35,765 bases of DNA from an uncultured Methanomassiliicoccales archaeon. Lineage in GTDB: Archaea > Thermoplasmatota > Thermoplasmata > Methanomassiliicoccales > Methanomethylophilaceae. The notes beneath the pieces are model-generated. The model saw nothing but the letters and a program-made list of their open reading frames with translations, was not told where the DNA came from and searched no databases. The translations under genes were made by a program, and so were the position numbers. The stretch covers positions 1 to 35,765 of the forward strand of contig CAKQHC010000003.1 of the NCBI GenBank assembly GCA_934234005.1. The letters are read 5' to 3'. Below, in pieces: positions 5,884 to 13,236 of this stretch (position 1 is the stretch's first letter; each line of letters begins with the position of its first letter).

Positions 5884-6840
5884 TCATTCGAAGAAACCGC
5901 GCTCTTCCATCCATTCCTGGATGCTATCGAATCCGAGATGGCTCTGGACAGCTTCCATTACCGCCTGTTTCCTATCATCGTTGTTCGTCCTAAGATCGCT
6001 ACGCATGGAGATCTGACGGATGATGACAAAACCCGAGACATCGTTAGGAGTGTCTTCTAAATCCAATTCCGCGTTGACAATGATGACCTTCATCAGTATC
6101 GAGGGCCATGCACTCTGTTTGCTTGACGTCCCTTTCGACCAGAAAAATCTGGCCCTTCTCAAATTCTCAGAGATCAACTTTCTGTCCTTCAGTCCGTTCA
6201 GAGAGTCCTCGATACTCCTGTGCACCCCTTCCTCAGAACCAATCCTCATGTCCCTCGAGATGTACACAGGCTGGTTGGTCTGTACGAACTCGTCCGAGGT
6301 CAGCCATTCAACCGTCCCGTCGGAGTATTCATACTCGTTCCCCTTGATCCTCGAGAATATCGTCTTTGCGATGATAGCATATTCCTCGGCGAATGTGTTG
6401 GATGCGGTCTTCGAATCGTTAATCACATGGCCGCCCTTGTCCAATTCATAGGCGGTCTTGGATAGTCTCTTGCGTTCTGGATCCTCGACCCTCAGATGAT
6501 GGATTAATTCGTGAGTGATACCGGTCTTATCCGCATCATCATCCAGACGGATCTCGCAGGAATCATTGTCAGAATGATATTTGTTGGAGCCATCGGCTTT
6601 CGGATTGTCCACTACTTTTTCACCATGGATAACCCGAAGATCTCCCTGTTCTGTCATTGTTCTGATCTCTTTCTTGGTGAAATTATCGGTGATGGTAGCT
6701 GCAATCTCCTCCTTCCTCTCGATGATATCGATGCCGAAGTCGATATCGATGTTGGCGACCTCGTGCAGGAGGCAGCAGTCAAGGATCTCTTTGGGGACTT
6801 CGTCCTTGAGGAGCTTCTTGTTCATGATCACGACCCTCAT
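5884..6840 (-). CDS. Putative zinc metalloprotease with HELIHH motif
   Basis: From ATG 6840 the product is 318 residues. The motif ITHELIHHLRVEDPE (about 108-122) is an HExxH zinc site. Downstream, ASNTFAEEYAIIAKTIF (about 146-162) offers a glutamate that could be the third ligand, as in gluzincins. No signal peptide or membrane segment is seen, so it is probably cytoplasmic. The rest matches no family I recognise, though REDPERKR-like and SRDMRIGSEEGVHRS segments look well ordered. The frame is open to 6975, but the extra 45 codons lie antisense to the integrase remnant and are not protein-like. The start is therefore at or near a recombination junction and the true N-terminus may be missing. 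It is convergent with the acidic protein gene and ends at a strong terminator. Possible roles are cleavage of a repressor or antitoxin, or defence. Confidence 0.65.
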   Translation of the reverse strand: MRVVIMNKKLLKDEVPKEILDCCLLHEVANIDIDFGIDIIERKEEIAATITDNFTKKEIRTMTEQGDLRVIHGEKVVDNPKADGSNKYHSDNDSCEIRLDDDADKTGITHELIHHLRVEDPERKRLSKTAYELDKGGHVINDSKTASNTFAEEYAIIAKTIFSRIKGNEYEYSDGTVEWLTSDEFVQTNQPVYISRDMRIGSEEGVHRSIEDSLNGLKDRKLISENLRRARFFWSKGTSSKQSAWPSILMKVIIVNAELDLEDTPNDVSGFVIIRQISMRSDLRTNNDDRKQAVMEAVQSHLGFDSIQEWMEERGFFE

Positions 6841-7177
6841 CAGGCCGATAGTGTCCGAGTACCTCTTCCATAGAGCGGTATTCCTCACGGCCCACGGAGC
6901 CGCCTCTGATGCCCTGTTCTTCAAACTCGGCGACGACTTCGGCCACCTGTCCTCTAACTCCATCAGAGGGATCAAGGACAGGGTCGCGAAGGCTGTAGGA
7001 ACGACTTTCGAGCTCAGGGACTGCAGGAGGATGTTCGGGCAGCATTACAAGGACAACCACATGGAGGTAGAGAAAATCTCGAGGCTCATGGGCTATAAGA
7101 GCACTCGTACCACCGAGCTCTACTACTACAGGGTGAGCGAGAGGAAGGCAATAGATGACGCAAGGGACAGATGGTGA
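6836..7177 (+). pseudogene. Tyrosine recombinase (integrase) C-terminal remnant
   Basis: In frame to TGA 7175-7177 the translation gives the last ~110 residues of an archaeal phage-type integrase: a PIVSEYLFHR helix, ALFFKLGDDFGHLSSNSIRG, then FELRDCRRMFGQHYKDN and ISRLMGYKSTRTTELYYYRV. These carry the RxxR-type catalytic box (with H replaced by C or R positions to be checked), the GY/GH-like turn and the nucleophilic tyrosine within TELYYYRV. Closely similar C-termini occur in integrases of Thermoplasmata relatives. The N-terminal domains and first catalytic arginine are absent; upstream of about 6836 the same DNA codes the metalloprotease on the other strand. The remnant lies 463 bp from tRNA-Leu, as expected for an integrase beside its attachment site. 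Confidence 0.8.
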
Positions 7178-7640
7178 GATGCCTTCCCATCCCTCTCCGC
7201 AAAGGGGTTCGCATCACCCGCTTTGCACCAAAACCGCTTCAAAGGATCGGGAGCTCCTGCACCTTTTCCGACCGTCGGAACGAACCTTTCTAACCGGCCA
7301 GATTGCCTCTTTTCTAGGGCAACTTCCGATTATCTTTCCATGAGTTTTTCACTCTGTCATCCGAACGATTTTGAGAACAATTTCGATGCTTTCGCTTGCG
7401 CAACGAACACATTGCACCGAAACCGATGTCTGGCTAGGCAAAAATATCGTGAGCTTCCCGGAAATGCCGTCGGTGTCTACACAAAAATCCTGCCCGCCCC
7501 GCTCTTATCGATCGTGGCGGTAAGCGCGCGCTATGCACGCGTTGATATTGAGATAAGATAGAGTTAGCGGATGCTATGCGAAAATTAATAAATTTCAGCG
7601 TTTTTTTAGACCTTACGGTCACCGATAAATTGGGAATAAT
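7178..7640. other. Gene-free stretch between integrase remnant and tRNA-Leu
   Basis: No credible coding frame is seen in these 463 bp. The region holds three copies of GCACCNNNNCCG (7225-7236, 7259-7270, 7414-7425) and otherwise AT- and C-rich sequence. On its position between an integrase gene and its tRNA target it is probably the element's recombination region, with arm-type integrase sites. Confidence 0.5.
7225..7425. repeat. Three spaced copies of GCACCNNNNCCG
   Basis: The copies are GCACCAAAACCG 7225-7236, GCACCTTTTCCG 7259-7270 and GCACCGAAACCG 7414-7425, all in the same orientation. The first and third extend to TTGCACC. At the other end of the element TTTTGGTGCAA at 3871-3881 is the reverse complement of the first copy's core. 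Such spaced copies near attachment sites fit arm-type integrase binding. Confidence 0.45.
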
Positions 7641-7728
7641 TGGTGCAAGGGAAGGGATTTGAACCCTCGAACTCCTACGAGAATAGGCCCTGAACCTATC
7701 TCCTTTGGCCAGGCTCGGATACCCTTGC
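7641..7728 (-). tRNA. tRNA-Leu (anticodon CAG), CCA encoded
   Basis: On the minus strand the acceptor GCAAGGG (7728-7722) pairs with CCCTTGC (7651-7645), followed by discriminator A and encoded CCA (7643-7641). The anticodon stem ATAGG/CCTAT encloses TTCAGGG with anticodon CAG. A long variable arm follows, as in all leucine tRNAs. The T loop is TTCAAAT. A TATA-like TTTAAATAAT lies at about 7754-7763. It is the attachment target of the neighbouring element. Confidence 0.95.
7643..7655. repeat. Proximal attachment-site repeat inside tRNA-Leu
   Basis: GTGCAAGGGAAGG, identical to 3755-3767, covers the CCA-proximal base, discriminator, 3' acceptor strand and start of the T stem of tRNA-Leu. Integration at this point regenerates a complete tRNA gene on the side with the 5' half. 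Confidence 0.75.
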
Positions 7729-7739
7729 ACAAGATGAAT

Positions 7740-7778
7740 CCGAGCATCACTTCATATTATTTAAACAGTGATACTCGG
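7740..7778. repeat. Imperfect inverted repeat around the tRNA-Leu TATA box
   Basis: CCGAGCATCACT at 7740-7751 and AGTGATACTCGG at 7767-7778 pair in 11 of 12 positions. The 15-nt spacer holds the TATA-like element of the tRNA-Leu gene. The repeat also follows the stop of the upstream minus-strand gene (7804), so it may double as its 3' end. Confidence 0.55.
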
Positions 7779-7803
7779 TTTTTATAATGTTTTTGAAATG
7801 AAA

Positions 7804-8022
7804 TCAGGCTTTCATGATTTTCATCCATCCGCCGGAATGGTAGATGGCGAGACCTCTTTTGGCGAGTATTTCTCTGAACTCATCCCAGCTGATTACGTCA
7901 AGTCTGTTGTTGTTTCCCTTGGTGAACTGAACTCCTTCGGTTCCCTTGACTTTGCCTGCGACGAGACCTTTTGTGTCCGCAATCCTCTTTGCTTTCTCGA
8001 AATCAATACGTTCCATTACCAT
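7804..8022 (-). CDS. Small uncharacterised protein (72 aa)
   Basis: The frame is open from 8142, but the product only looks protein-like from MVMERIDFEKAKRIADTKGL onward. I place the start at ATG 8022, because GGTGG lies 7 nt before it, matching the 16S rRNA tail; ATG 8016 is the alternative. The protein begins with a helix (IDFEKAKRIADT), then strands GLVAGKVKGTEGVQFTKG and a helix WDEFREILAKRGLAIY, ending in SGGWMKIMKA. This strand-helix layout and the absence of membrane segments suggest a small soluble domain. I know no family for it. It lies upstream of tRNA-Leu on the same strand and divergent from the mutase-like gene, outside the element. Confidence 0.7.
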   Translation of the reverse strand: MVMERIDFEKAKRIADTKGLVAGKVKGTEGVQFTKGNNNRLDVISWDEFREILAKRGLAIYHSGGWMKIMKA

Positions 8023-8222
8023 TTTCGTGCCACCATTGAGATGTTTGACGTTTAGAGCAATAGTAATGTATTTAATTTTTCCTAAATCACCTTCAAACTG
8101 GACATCTGGCCATAACTTCTGTAGGATGCATAGTCCATGCATAAAAACAGTATACAGTCATTAATCTGTAAACGCAGAAAAAAACCGCAATCAATAAAAA
8201 CAACCGAGAAGTAGATGCCGTC

Positions 8223-9605
8223 ATGGAAGGCTGCAGCAAATTGTCATTCAATTCTACCGCCACCTACTACATGACTCCGGAAATGGGTCTCCTTGTAGGT
8301 CAGGCTCTTGCAAAGGACCGTAGTGTGGTAGTGGTGGGAGTCGATTACATGCGCAGCAGTCTGATGATGAAGAATGCATTGATCTCCGGACTCCTTTCAT
8401 CGGGAACCGATGTCATAGATGTCGGATATATCCCTGCGCCTGTCATCACGGAAGCAGCCAAAATGGGCGACTGCGCTGTGTATGTAACAGAAGGCGAGGA
8501 TTACGGTCTCGTAAGCGGATTCATCATAACCGATTCGGAAGGAAATCTCTTCGATGCCGAAGAATTGGAAAAACTGAATTGGATTGTTCATCTGTGTCCG
8601 CAGCAGTCAAAACCCATGGAAGTGGGTAAACTCAAAAGGATGAACGGTTTTATCGAAACATATACGCGCCGCATGGTCAAAGCGTTTGAATGCAGCATTG
8701 ACTGCGCTCTGATACTGGATTGCAGTTACGGAAGCTGTTCATTATGCGCACCGCAGATTTTGGACATGTTGGGCGCAGAGGTCACCACGCTTAATGCCCA
8801 ACGCGACCGCAATCACGACCTCGACCGTGAAGACGTCAAGGATTCGGGGCTCAGAACCATAAAACGTTTCATCGAATCCACTCCCGGAACAATAGGCATG
8901 TTCCTCAACAGAATGGGTACAAAAATCCGTTTGGTAGACGAACAGCATGAAAATGTTCCGTCGGGCATATTGGAAGCCCTCATCACAATGTTTCTCAAAC
9001 CCGAGAAAGTTGTAGTCCCGTTCGATGAGACAGGTTTGGTTGAAGACGCTTTGTTCGGCCGTATAAAATCAAAGAAAAGAAATGCTCCGATCGATATGGA
9101 GACTCCGTATCCCGAACCCGACAGCAAAGAAATTGTGTATTGTCGGCCCGGCATAGAGAACATATGCGGCATGATGAGAGATACGGGTGCATCCATCGGC
9201 TTCTATAAAGGCAGCGTTATCTTCTCAAAAATCTCACTGTTTCCGGATGGAATCAAAACTGCCGTTGTGTTGGGTCACATAGCGTCTCTGAACAGTGTGC
9301 ACAACATAATAGACGAAATGGAACTCTATGAACGTTCCTCCGCATCCGTTGGCATAGACTGCGATTTTAAAGAATTCAAAAAGTGTTTCGACGATTATGC
9401 TGCGAAAACATACCAGGACGTAAAACAGTTCAACGATGGTTGGAGGATCGGAATGAATATGGGTTGGGCTGCCGTCATCCGCTCCGCCAACGATCTGTCC
9501 GTTTTGGACATTATCGCAGAATCCAAAGACCATACATATCTGGTAGGATTGCTGGAAATGATCAAGACCGATGTGCGCACGTGTATGTCCGGCATATCTC
9601 AGTAA
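8223..9605 (+). CDS. Degenerate phosphohexomutase-like protein (probable pseudoenzyme)
   Basis: A 460-residue protein with the length and domain order of archaeal phosphoglucomutase/phosphomannomutase/GlmM proteins. The N-terminal fold is recognisable in VVVVGVDYMRSSLMMKNALI and the following VIDVGYIPAPVITEAAK. However, the phosphoserine loop (normally TASHNP) reads YVTEGEDYGLVSGF. The metal loop (normally DGDADR) reads FLNRMGTKIRLVDEQ. The sugar-binding loop (normally GEMSGH or GGEQSGH) reads IGFYKGSVIF. The phosphate loop (normally RPSGTEP) reads IRSANDLSVL. All four active-site elements are therefore lost while the scaffold is kept, so mutase activity is unlikely. It may be a regulatory or binding paralogue. 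Single gene, divergent from the small protein upstream and convergent with the JAMM gene, with a 7-bp overlap. Confidence 0.75.
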   Translation: MEGCSKLSFNSTATYYMTPEMGLLVGQALAKDRSVVVVGVDYMRSSLMMKNALISGLLSSGTDVIDVGYIPAPVITEAAKMGDCAVYVTEGEDYGLVSGFIITDSEGNLFDAEELEKLNWIVHLCPQQSKPMEVGKLKRMNGFIETYTRRMVKAFECSIDCALILDCSYGSCSLCAPQILDMLGAEVTTLNAQRDRNHDLDREDVKDSGLRTIKRFIESTPGTIGMFLNRMGTKIRLVDEQHENVPSGILEALITMFLKPEKVVVPFDETGLVEDALFGRIKSKKRNAPIDMETPYPEPDSKEIVYCRPGIENICGMMRDTGASIGFYKGSVIFSKISLFPDGIKTAVVLGHIASLNSVHNIIDEMELYERSSASVGIDCDFKEFKKCFDDYAAKTYQDVKQFNDGWRIGMNMGWAAVIRSANDLSVLDIIAESKDHTYLVGLLEMIKTDVRTCMSGISQ

Positions 9606-9973
9606 ATTATTTTCAGATCTATTTTCTCTCCGTGGGAATCGTATGCCTGCCAACTTGTCCTGTCATACGGCTGGCATGTAATAAAGTGCACCCCGCCGGT
9701 GTTGGCAAAATAGGTCTTATCCTCGTCCGAAGCTTCATTCGAATAACCGGGGTGCGAGTGGGCGCTGCCTACCAAAGAGTAATCAATCGGTGCCATCCAC
9801 TCGTTGAGAAAACTGTGGCTGTCTCCGTATACGGTTCCCGGCAGCATAACCATCTCTGTAACTATGCCGTCCTCGGCACGTACCATGCAGAGAAATTCAT
9901 CCGGATACGTGGATTTGGCGGCTGCATTGAATGCGTCTATGAAATCAACGTCGACTCCTTTTATGGGCATCAT
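9599..9973 (-). CDS. JAMM/MPN+ domain metalloprotease-like protein
   Basis: A 124-residue single-domain protein with the JAMM zinc signature: a glutamate early in the fold (TYPDEFLCMV, about residue 26), then GSAHSHPGYSNEASDED (about 69-85), which fits HxHPx(n)SxxD. Archaeal single-domain JAMM proteins remove ubiquitin-like SAMP modifiers from proteins or process sulfur-carrier proteins; the same fold also serves in other amidase reactions. All metal ligands are present. The start ATG 9973 overlaps the stop of the phosphatase-NAD kinase gene (ATGA), so the two proteins are made together; a second ATG follows immediately at 9970. Its 3' end overlaps the convergent mutase-like gene. Confidence 0.85.
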   Translation of the reverse strand: MMPIKGVDVDFIDAFNAAAKSTYPDEFLCMVRAEDGIVTEMVMLPGTVYGDSHSFLNEWMAPIDYSLVGSAHSHPGYSNEASDEDKTYFANTGGVHFITCQPYDRTSWQAYDSHGEKIDLKIIY

Positions 9974-11574
9974 AAATTGTTCACCAGCTTCTCGCGTACA
10001 CGGGAAAAGAAATCTGAACGGAATCTTATGAAACGTGCCTTGTTATCAGACATCATAAACTCCACTTTTGTCAGACCGTCCATCGGATATTCTCCCTGAC
10101 CGTCCGCAACAATAAGACATTCCTTGTCGAGAACGTTCTCGATGGTAATCTTGGATTCGGCCGAAACAATGAACGGACGCGATGTGAACTTATAAGCAGC
10201 CATCGGAACAACCATGAGTGCGTTCACATCCGGAGACATATACGGGGCACCCAAACTCATGGCATAACATGTCGAACCGGTAGGCGTGGAAATTATTACT
10301 CCGTCTGCTCTGAGCTCCGATGCCAGAACCCCGTCTACGTATACCCTGTAATGACGGATCTTTGCAACGGATGCCGTATGTACAACGACTTCGTTGATGC
10401 ATTCGGAAAGGTATTCTCCTTTGTAAAATGTAGACAGTTTGAAACGCTCTTCGACAAAATAATCTTCGCGCAACAGCCTTTCCATGCCCTCTTCAAGGTT
10501 TGAAGCATCGATTTCCGCAAGGAATCCTACGCTGCCGCCGTTTATTCCTATGACCATTGCATCGGTGTTCTGAAGAGCCCTTAAAAGCGTTCCGTCCCCT
10601 CCGATTACAATTACTATGTCTGCATCTATGTCCTTCAAAGGCCTTCCGTCAATACCCATTCTTCTGGCTATATCTTCGTCGATCTCGAAATCCTGATTCT
10701 TCAGACAGTCCATGACGCGCTGTGTCAATTCAACAGCGCGCGAAATATTGGTATTTGTGTATACCGCATACTTGTGTTTACCCTTTTCTTTGCGGGACAG
10801 AATGAAATCGTATACCCTGCGGTCGCCGAATGCGATGTAATCAGCACGGAACGAAAGATCGAACGGCATGTCGAACAAAGTGCCGTCCATGCCGAGTATC
10901 TCTCCTCCGGCCTCGCGGAGAATTATTGCACTGGCTGCAATATCGACTACGCGTATGCCGTTCTGATAACTGGATGCCTTATGATAATTGGCATCCGCGT
11001 ATCCCTCGGCCACAATTGCCATCTCCAAAGAGGCGCAGCCAAACGAACGCGAAGATTTTACTCTCTTGGCAAGAGCATATGCATCGGGATGAGACCTCTT
11101 ACCCAGATATATCATCAGAAACAGGTCGTCCATGTCCGGTTTGCGGACATGAATGGGCTTTCCGTTCTTGAACGCCCCCTTTCCTTTTTCCGCCCAAATT
11201 TCATCGCCGGTAACAGGATTGCGAAGATAACCCAGTCTTATGTCGGAAATATTCTTCTTTCCCACTGCCAGCGAAATAGTATAATACGGAACGGCTGCCG
11301 CCGCATTCGACGTGCCGTCTATCGGATCCATCACCAACGTCTCCTCCGCACCGTTGTCGACATATCCGATTTCTTCGCTCAGAATATTCAGATCTATCTT
11401 TTCCCGTTCGATATACAACAGCGCAGCATTTTCGGCAACCTTATCGATTTCCAATGTCGGAGTGCCGTCTGCCCCCATACAAACCTCGACACCGTAATCT
11501 TCGGGACAGGGAATCCTGCGTATCGCATCCTGAACCGCATCGGCGATTTTGGAAAGCGTTTCGATGGTTATCAT
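9970..11574 (-). CDS. Bifunctional inositol monophosphatase-family phosphatase / NAD kinase
   Basis: A 534-residue fusion. Residues ~1-250 form an IMPase/FBPase-IV domain with the metal motif VMDPIDGTSN (about 80-89) and, near its end, GIRVVDIAASAIILREAGG. After a linker (SRKEKGKHKY) comes an ATP-NAD kinase with IVIGGDGTLLRAL, INGGSVGFLAE, ELRADGVIISTPTGSTCYA and IVADGQ. The fusion resembles the archaeal enzyme known from Methanocaldococcus (MJ0917) that both makes NADP from NAD and removes the 2'-phosphate. I start at ATG 11574: the frame stays open to 12102, but that extension is antisense to fibrillarin. It is divergent from flpA, and its stop overlaps the JAMM start. Soluble, NAD(P) homeostasis. 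Confidence 0.92.
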   Translation of the reverse strand: MITIETLSKIADAVQDAIRRIPCPEDYGVEVCMGADGTPTLEIDKVAENAALLYIEREKIDLNILSEEIGYVDNGAEETLVMDPIDGTSNAAAAVPYYTISLAVGKKNISDIRLGYLRNPVTGDEIWAEKGKGAFKNGKPIHVRKPDMDDLFLMIYLGKRSHPDAYALAKRVKSSRSFGCASLEMAIVAEGYADANYHKASSYQNGIRVVDIAASAIILREAGGEILGMDGTLFDMPFDLSFRADYIAFGDRRVYDFILSRKEKGKHKYAVYTNTNISRAVELTQRVMDCLKNQDFEIDEDIARRMGIDGRPLKDIDADIVIVIGGDGTLLRALQNTDAMVIGINGGSVGFLAEIDASNLEEGMERLLREDYFVEERFKLSTFYKGEYLSECINEVVVHTASVAKIRHYRVYVDGVLASELRADGVIISTPTGSTCYAMSLGAPYMSPDVNALMVVPMAAYKFTSRPFIVSAESKITIENVLDKECLIVADGQGEYPMDGLTKVEFMMSDNKARFIRFRSDFFSRVREKLVNNL

Positions 11575-11676
11575 AATCCAGCGATTGCCTTTCCGATAGT
11601 TAAGTTCGCGCATCGGATGATGCAGACTGCGGATTTCATGAAAACTGTTTAAAACCGAAACGGACGATGAAGGAAC

Positions 11677-12333
11677 ATGGACGGATTGGATTTCACATGT
11701 GGAACGGTTTTCACGGACAGGAATCGCCTGTACACGGTTTCGGCATGTCCCGGCAAAAGAATCTACGGTGAAAGACTTGTTTCGATTAACGGAACCGAAT
11801 ACAGGGAATGGGAACCGAGACGCAGTAAACTGTCGGCATACCTTACGGTAGGCGGCAGTACATTCCCGTTTAGAAAAAACAGCAAAGTCTTGTATCTGGG
11901 AGCCTCCAGCGGCACCACGCCGTCGCACATAGCCGATATATGCGCCGACGGAAAAGTGTATTGCGTCGAATTTGCACAAAGAATGTTCAGAGAATTGGTC
12001 GGAACATGCTCCACACGCCCCTGTATGATGCCGATTCTGGGAGATGCAACCAAACCCGAGGAATATTCCGTGTTCGCGGAAGACGTTGATATCGTATACC
12101 AAGACGTCGCACAGAAAAATCAGGCTTCCATAATATGTCAGAACATGGATAAATTCGATGCCGAATGGGGCATGGTCGCCGTAAAAGCCAGATCCGAAGA
12201 TGCAGCCGCGTCCGATGAAACAGTCTTCAGACGTTCGGAAGAATACATAAAAAACAAAGGGTTCGAAATCGTTGACGCACGTTCCATCGAACCGTACGAA
12301 AAATCACACGAAATGATAGTTTTCAGGAGATGA
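11677..12333 (+). CDS. flpA: Fibrillarin-like rRNA/tRNA 2'-O-methyltransferase
   Basis: A 218-residue fibrillarin. The methyl-donor site VLYLGASSGTTPSHIADI (about 70-87) is the fibrillarin form of SAM motif I. It is followed by VYCVEFAQRMFREL and PILGDATKPEEY, then DIVYQDVAQKNQA, which carries the catalytic aspartate. The C-terminus (GFEIVDARSIEPYEKSHEMI) is conserved. Fibrillarin is the catalytic subunit of box C/D RNPs with Nop5 and L7Ae, methylating rRNA and tRNA riboses. The N-terminal 50 residues include the EYREWEPRRSKLSAYL segment that contacts Nop5. nop5 is not next to it here, unlike many archaea. The nudix gene follows after 6 nt and is probably co-transcribed. Confidence 0.95.
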   Translation: MDGLDFTCGTVFTDRNRLYTVSACPGKRIYGERLVSINGTEYREWEPRRSKLSAYLTVGGSTFPFRKNSKVLYLGASSGTTPSHIADICADGKVYCVEFAQRMFRELVGTCSTRPCMMPILGDATKPEEYSVFAEDVDIVYQDVAQKNQASIICQNMDKFDAEWGMVAVKARSEDAAASDETVFRRSEEYIKNKGFEIVDARSIEPYEKSHEMIVFRR

Positions 12334-12339
12334 TACCGA

Positions 12340-12705
12340 ATGCGCTCCACCGTGTACACAATAGCATTCAGCGGCAACAGATTCCTGATGGTTTATCACC
12401 CTCGCCGCGAGGGATGGGAAATGCCCGGCGGCAAAATAGAAAAAGGCGAAACTCCGGAGCAGGCAGCCGAAAGGGAATTCGCCGAAGAATCCGGATACTC
12501 CGTACGTATTGTGAAAACCAGAAACCTGGAACACTGTTTCGTATGTGCGGCGGTATTGGGTGACAGAATTTCGGACACATACGAAATGGAAACATGCTTT
12601 TTCGATGAAATTCCGGAAAAAATATCCTTCGACCGCAAAGAGTACGACGATACCGTACCGTGGGCCAGAGAAGCTGTTAAAAACGCCGAAATTAGGCCTG
12701 TGTGA
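12340..12705 (+). CDS. NUDIX hydrolase (MutT-like)
   Basis: A 121-residue single-domain NUDIX protein. The nudix box is intact: GGKIEKGETPEQAAEREF then AEESGY (about 31-54), matching GX5EX7REUXEEXGU, preceded by the substrate-side WEMPGG. Such enzymes hydrolyse nucleoside diphosphates linked to another group, for example oxidised dNTPs, NADH or nucleotide sugars; the substrate cannot be told from this sequence. The gene starts 6 nt after flpA ends and ends just before the S15 promoter region. A role in nucleotide-pool cleaning is inferred from size only. Confidence 0.88.
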   Translation: MRSTVYTIAFSGNRFLMVYHPRREGWEMPGGKIEKGETPEQAAEREFAEESGYSVRIVKTRNLEHCFVCAAVLGDRISDTYEMETCFFDEIPEKISFDRKEYDDTVPWAREAVKNAEIRPV

Positions 12706-12774
12706 GGGTATTTATACCCCTTTAATATAGAGAAGGATAGCCTCGCCGCCTAGAATGATTCGGAGGATCACACT

Positions 12775-13230
12775 ATGGCAAGAATGCATACAAGAAGAAA
12801 GGGAAAATCCTGTTCAAAACGCCCACTGATTTCCGAGAATCCCGCATGGGTTCCCCTCAACGCCACCGAAATCGAGGACCTCATCGTGAAACTCGCGAAG
12901 GACGGAGTCATTTCCGCAAAGATCGGACTCATCCTCAGGGACCAGTACGGTGTCCCCAATGTTAAGCTCGCTACCGGAAAGACCGTCACTCAGATTATGG
13001 ACGAGAAAGGTGTCGCACCCTCTCTTCCCGAGGACCTTTCCAACCTCATGAGACGCGCAATCTCCCTCAACGTCCACCTCAAGGACAACAAAGGAGATGT
13101 CTCCAACAAGAGAGGTCTCAACATGATCGAAGCGAAGATCAGGAGACTCGAGCGCTACTACAAGAGGAACGGCGTTCTCCCCGCGGACTGGAAGTATTCT
13201 CTCAGCAACGCGGAACTCATGCTTAAGTGA
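12775..13230 (+). CDS. rps15: 30S ribosomal protein S15
   Basis: A 151-residue archaeal/eukaryotic-type S15 (uS15; S13 in eukaryotes). The N-terminal extension MARMHTRRKGKSCSKRP and PAWVPL are typical of the archaeal form, followed by the helical core with DQYGVPNVKLATGKTVTQIM and the rRNA-binding NKRGLNMIEAKIRRLERYYK. S15 binds helices 20-22 of 16S rRNA. GGAGG 12 nt before ATG 12775 is the ribosome-binding site, and TTTAATATAG at about 12720-12729 is a fair TATA box. The RecJ-like gene follows after 6 nt, the usual archaeal order. Confidence 0.96.
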   Translation: MARMHTRRKGKSCSKRPLISENPAWVPLNATEIEDLIVKLAKDGVISAKIGLILRDQYGVPNVKLATGKTVTQIMDEKGVAPSLPEDLSNLMRRAISLNVHLKDNKGDVSNKRGLNMIEAKIRRLERYYKRNGVLPADWKYSLSNAELMLK

Positions 13231-13236
13231 GTCTGT

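Larger units (their letters stand above)
3755..7655. mobile_element. Decayed integrated element in the 3' end of tRNA-Leu(CAG)
   Basis: The 13-mer GTGCAAGGGAAGG occurs at 3755-3767 and again at 7643-7655. The second copy is the 3' end of the tRNA-Leu gene: acceptor strand, discriminator and part of the T stem. This is the classic signature of a tyrosine-integrase element that entered a tRNA 3' end and left a duplicated fragment at its far side. Inside lie a tyrosine-recombinase C-terminal remnant next to the tRNA-side end, a ribbon-helix-helix regulator, small phage- or toxin-like ORFs, a metalloprotease and gene-free repeat-rich stretches. No replication gene is seen and the integrase is cut, so the element should be unable to excise by itself. 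It runs between a transporter operon and the tRNA. Confidence 0.75.

Noticed and set aside
6581-6835. Upstream part of the integrase-frame ORF
   Set aside because: This part is antisense to the metalloprotease and does not resemble integrase N-terminal domains.
7223-7561. 112-codon plus-strand ORF before tRNA-Leu
   Set aside because: It has no ribosome-binding site, low-complexity composition, and covers the repeat-rich recombination region.
7434-7730. 98-codon minus-strand ORF over tRNA-Leu
   Set aside because: It reads through the tRNA gene; the tRNA explains the sequence.
8023-8142. N-terminal extension of the 72-residue protein to ATG 8142
   Set aside because: The extra residues are unlike protein, and GGTGG is spaced correctly for ATG 8022.
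11575-12102. N-terminal extension of the phosphatase-NAD kinase frame
   Set aside because: It is antisense to fibrillarin, has no domain features, and the IMPase domain begins naturally at ATG 11574.
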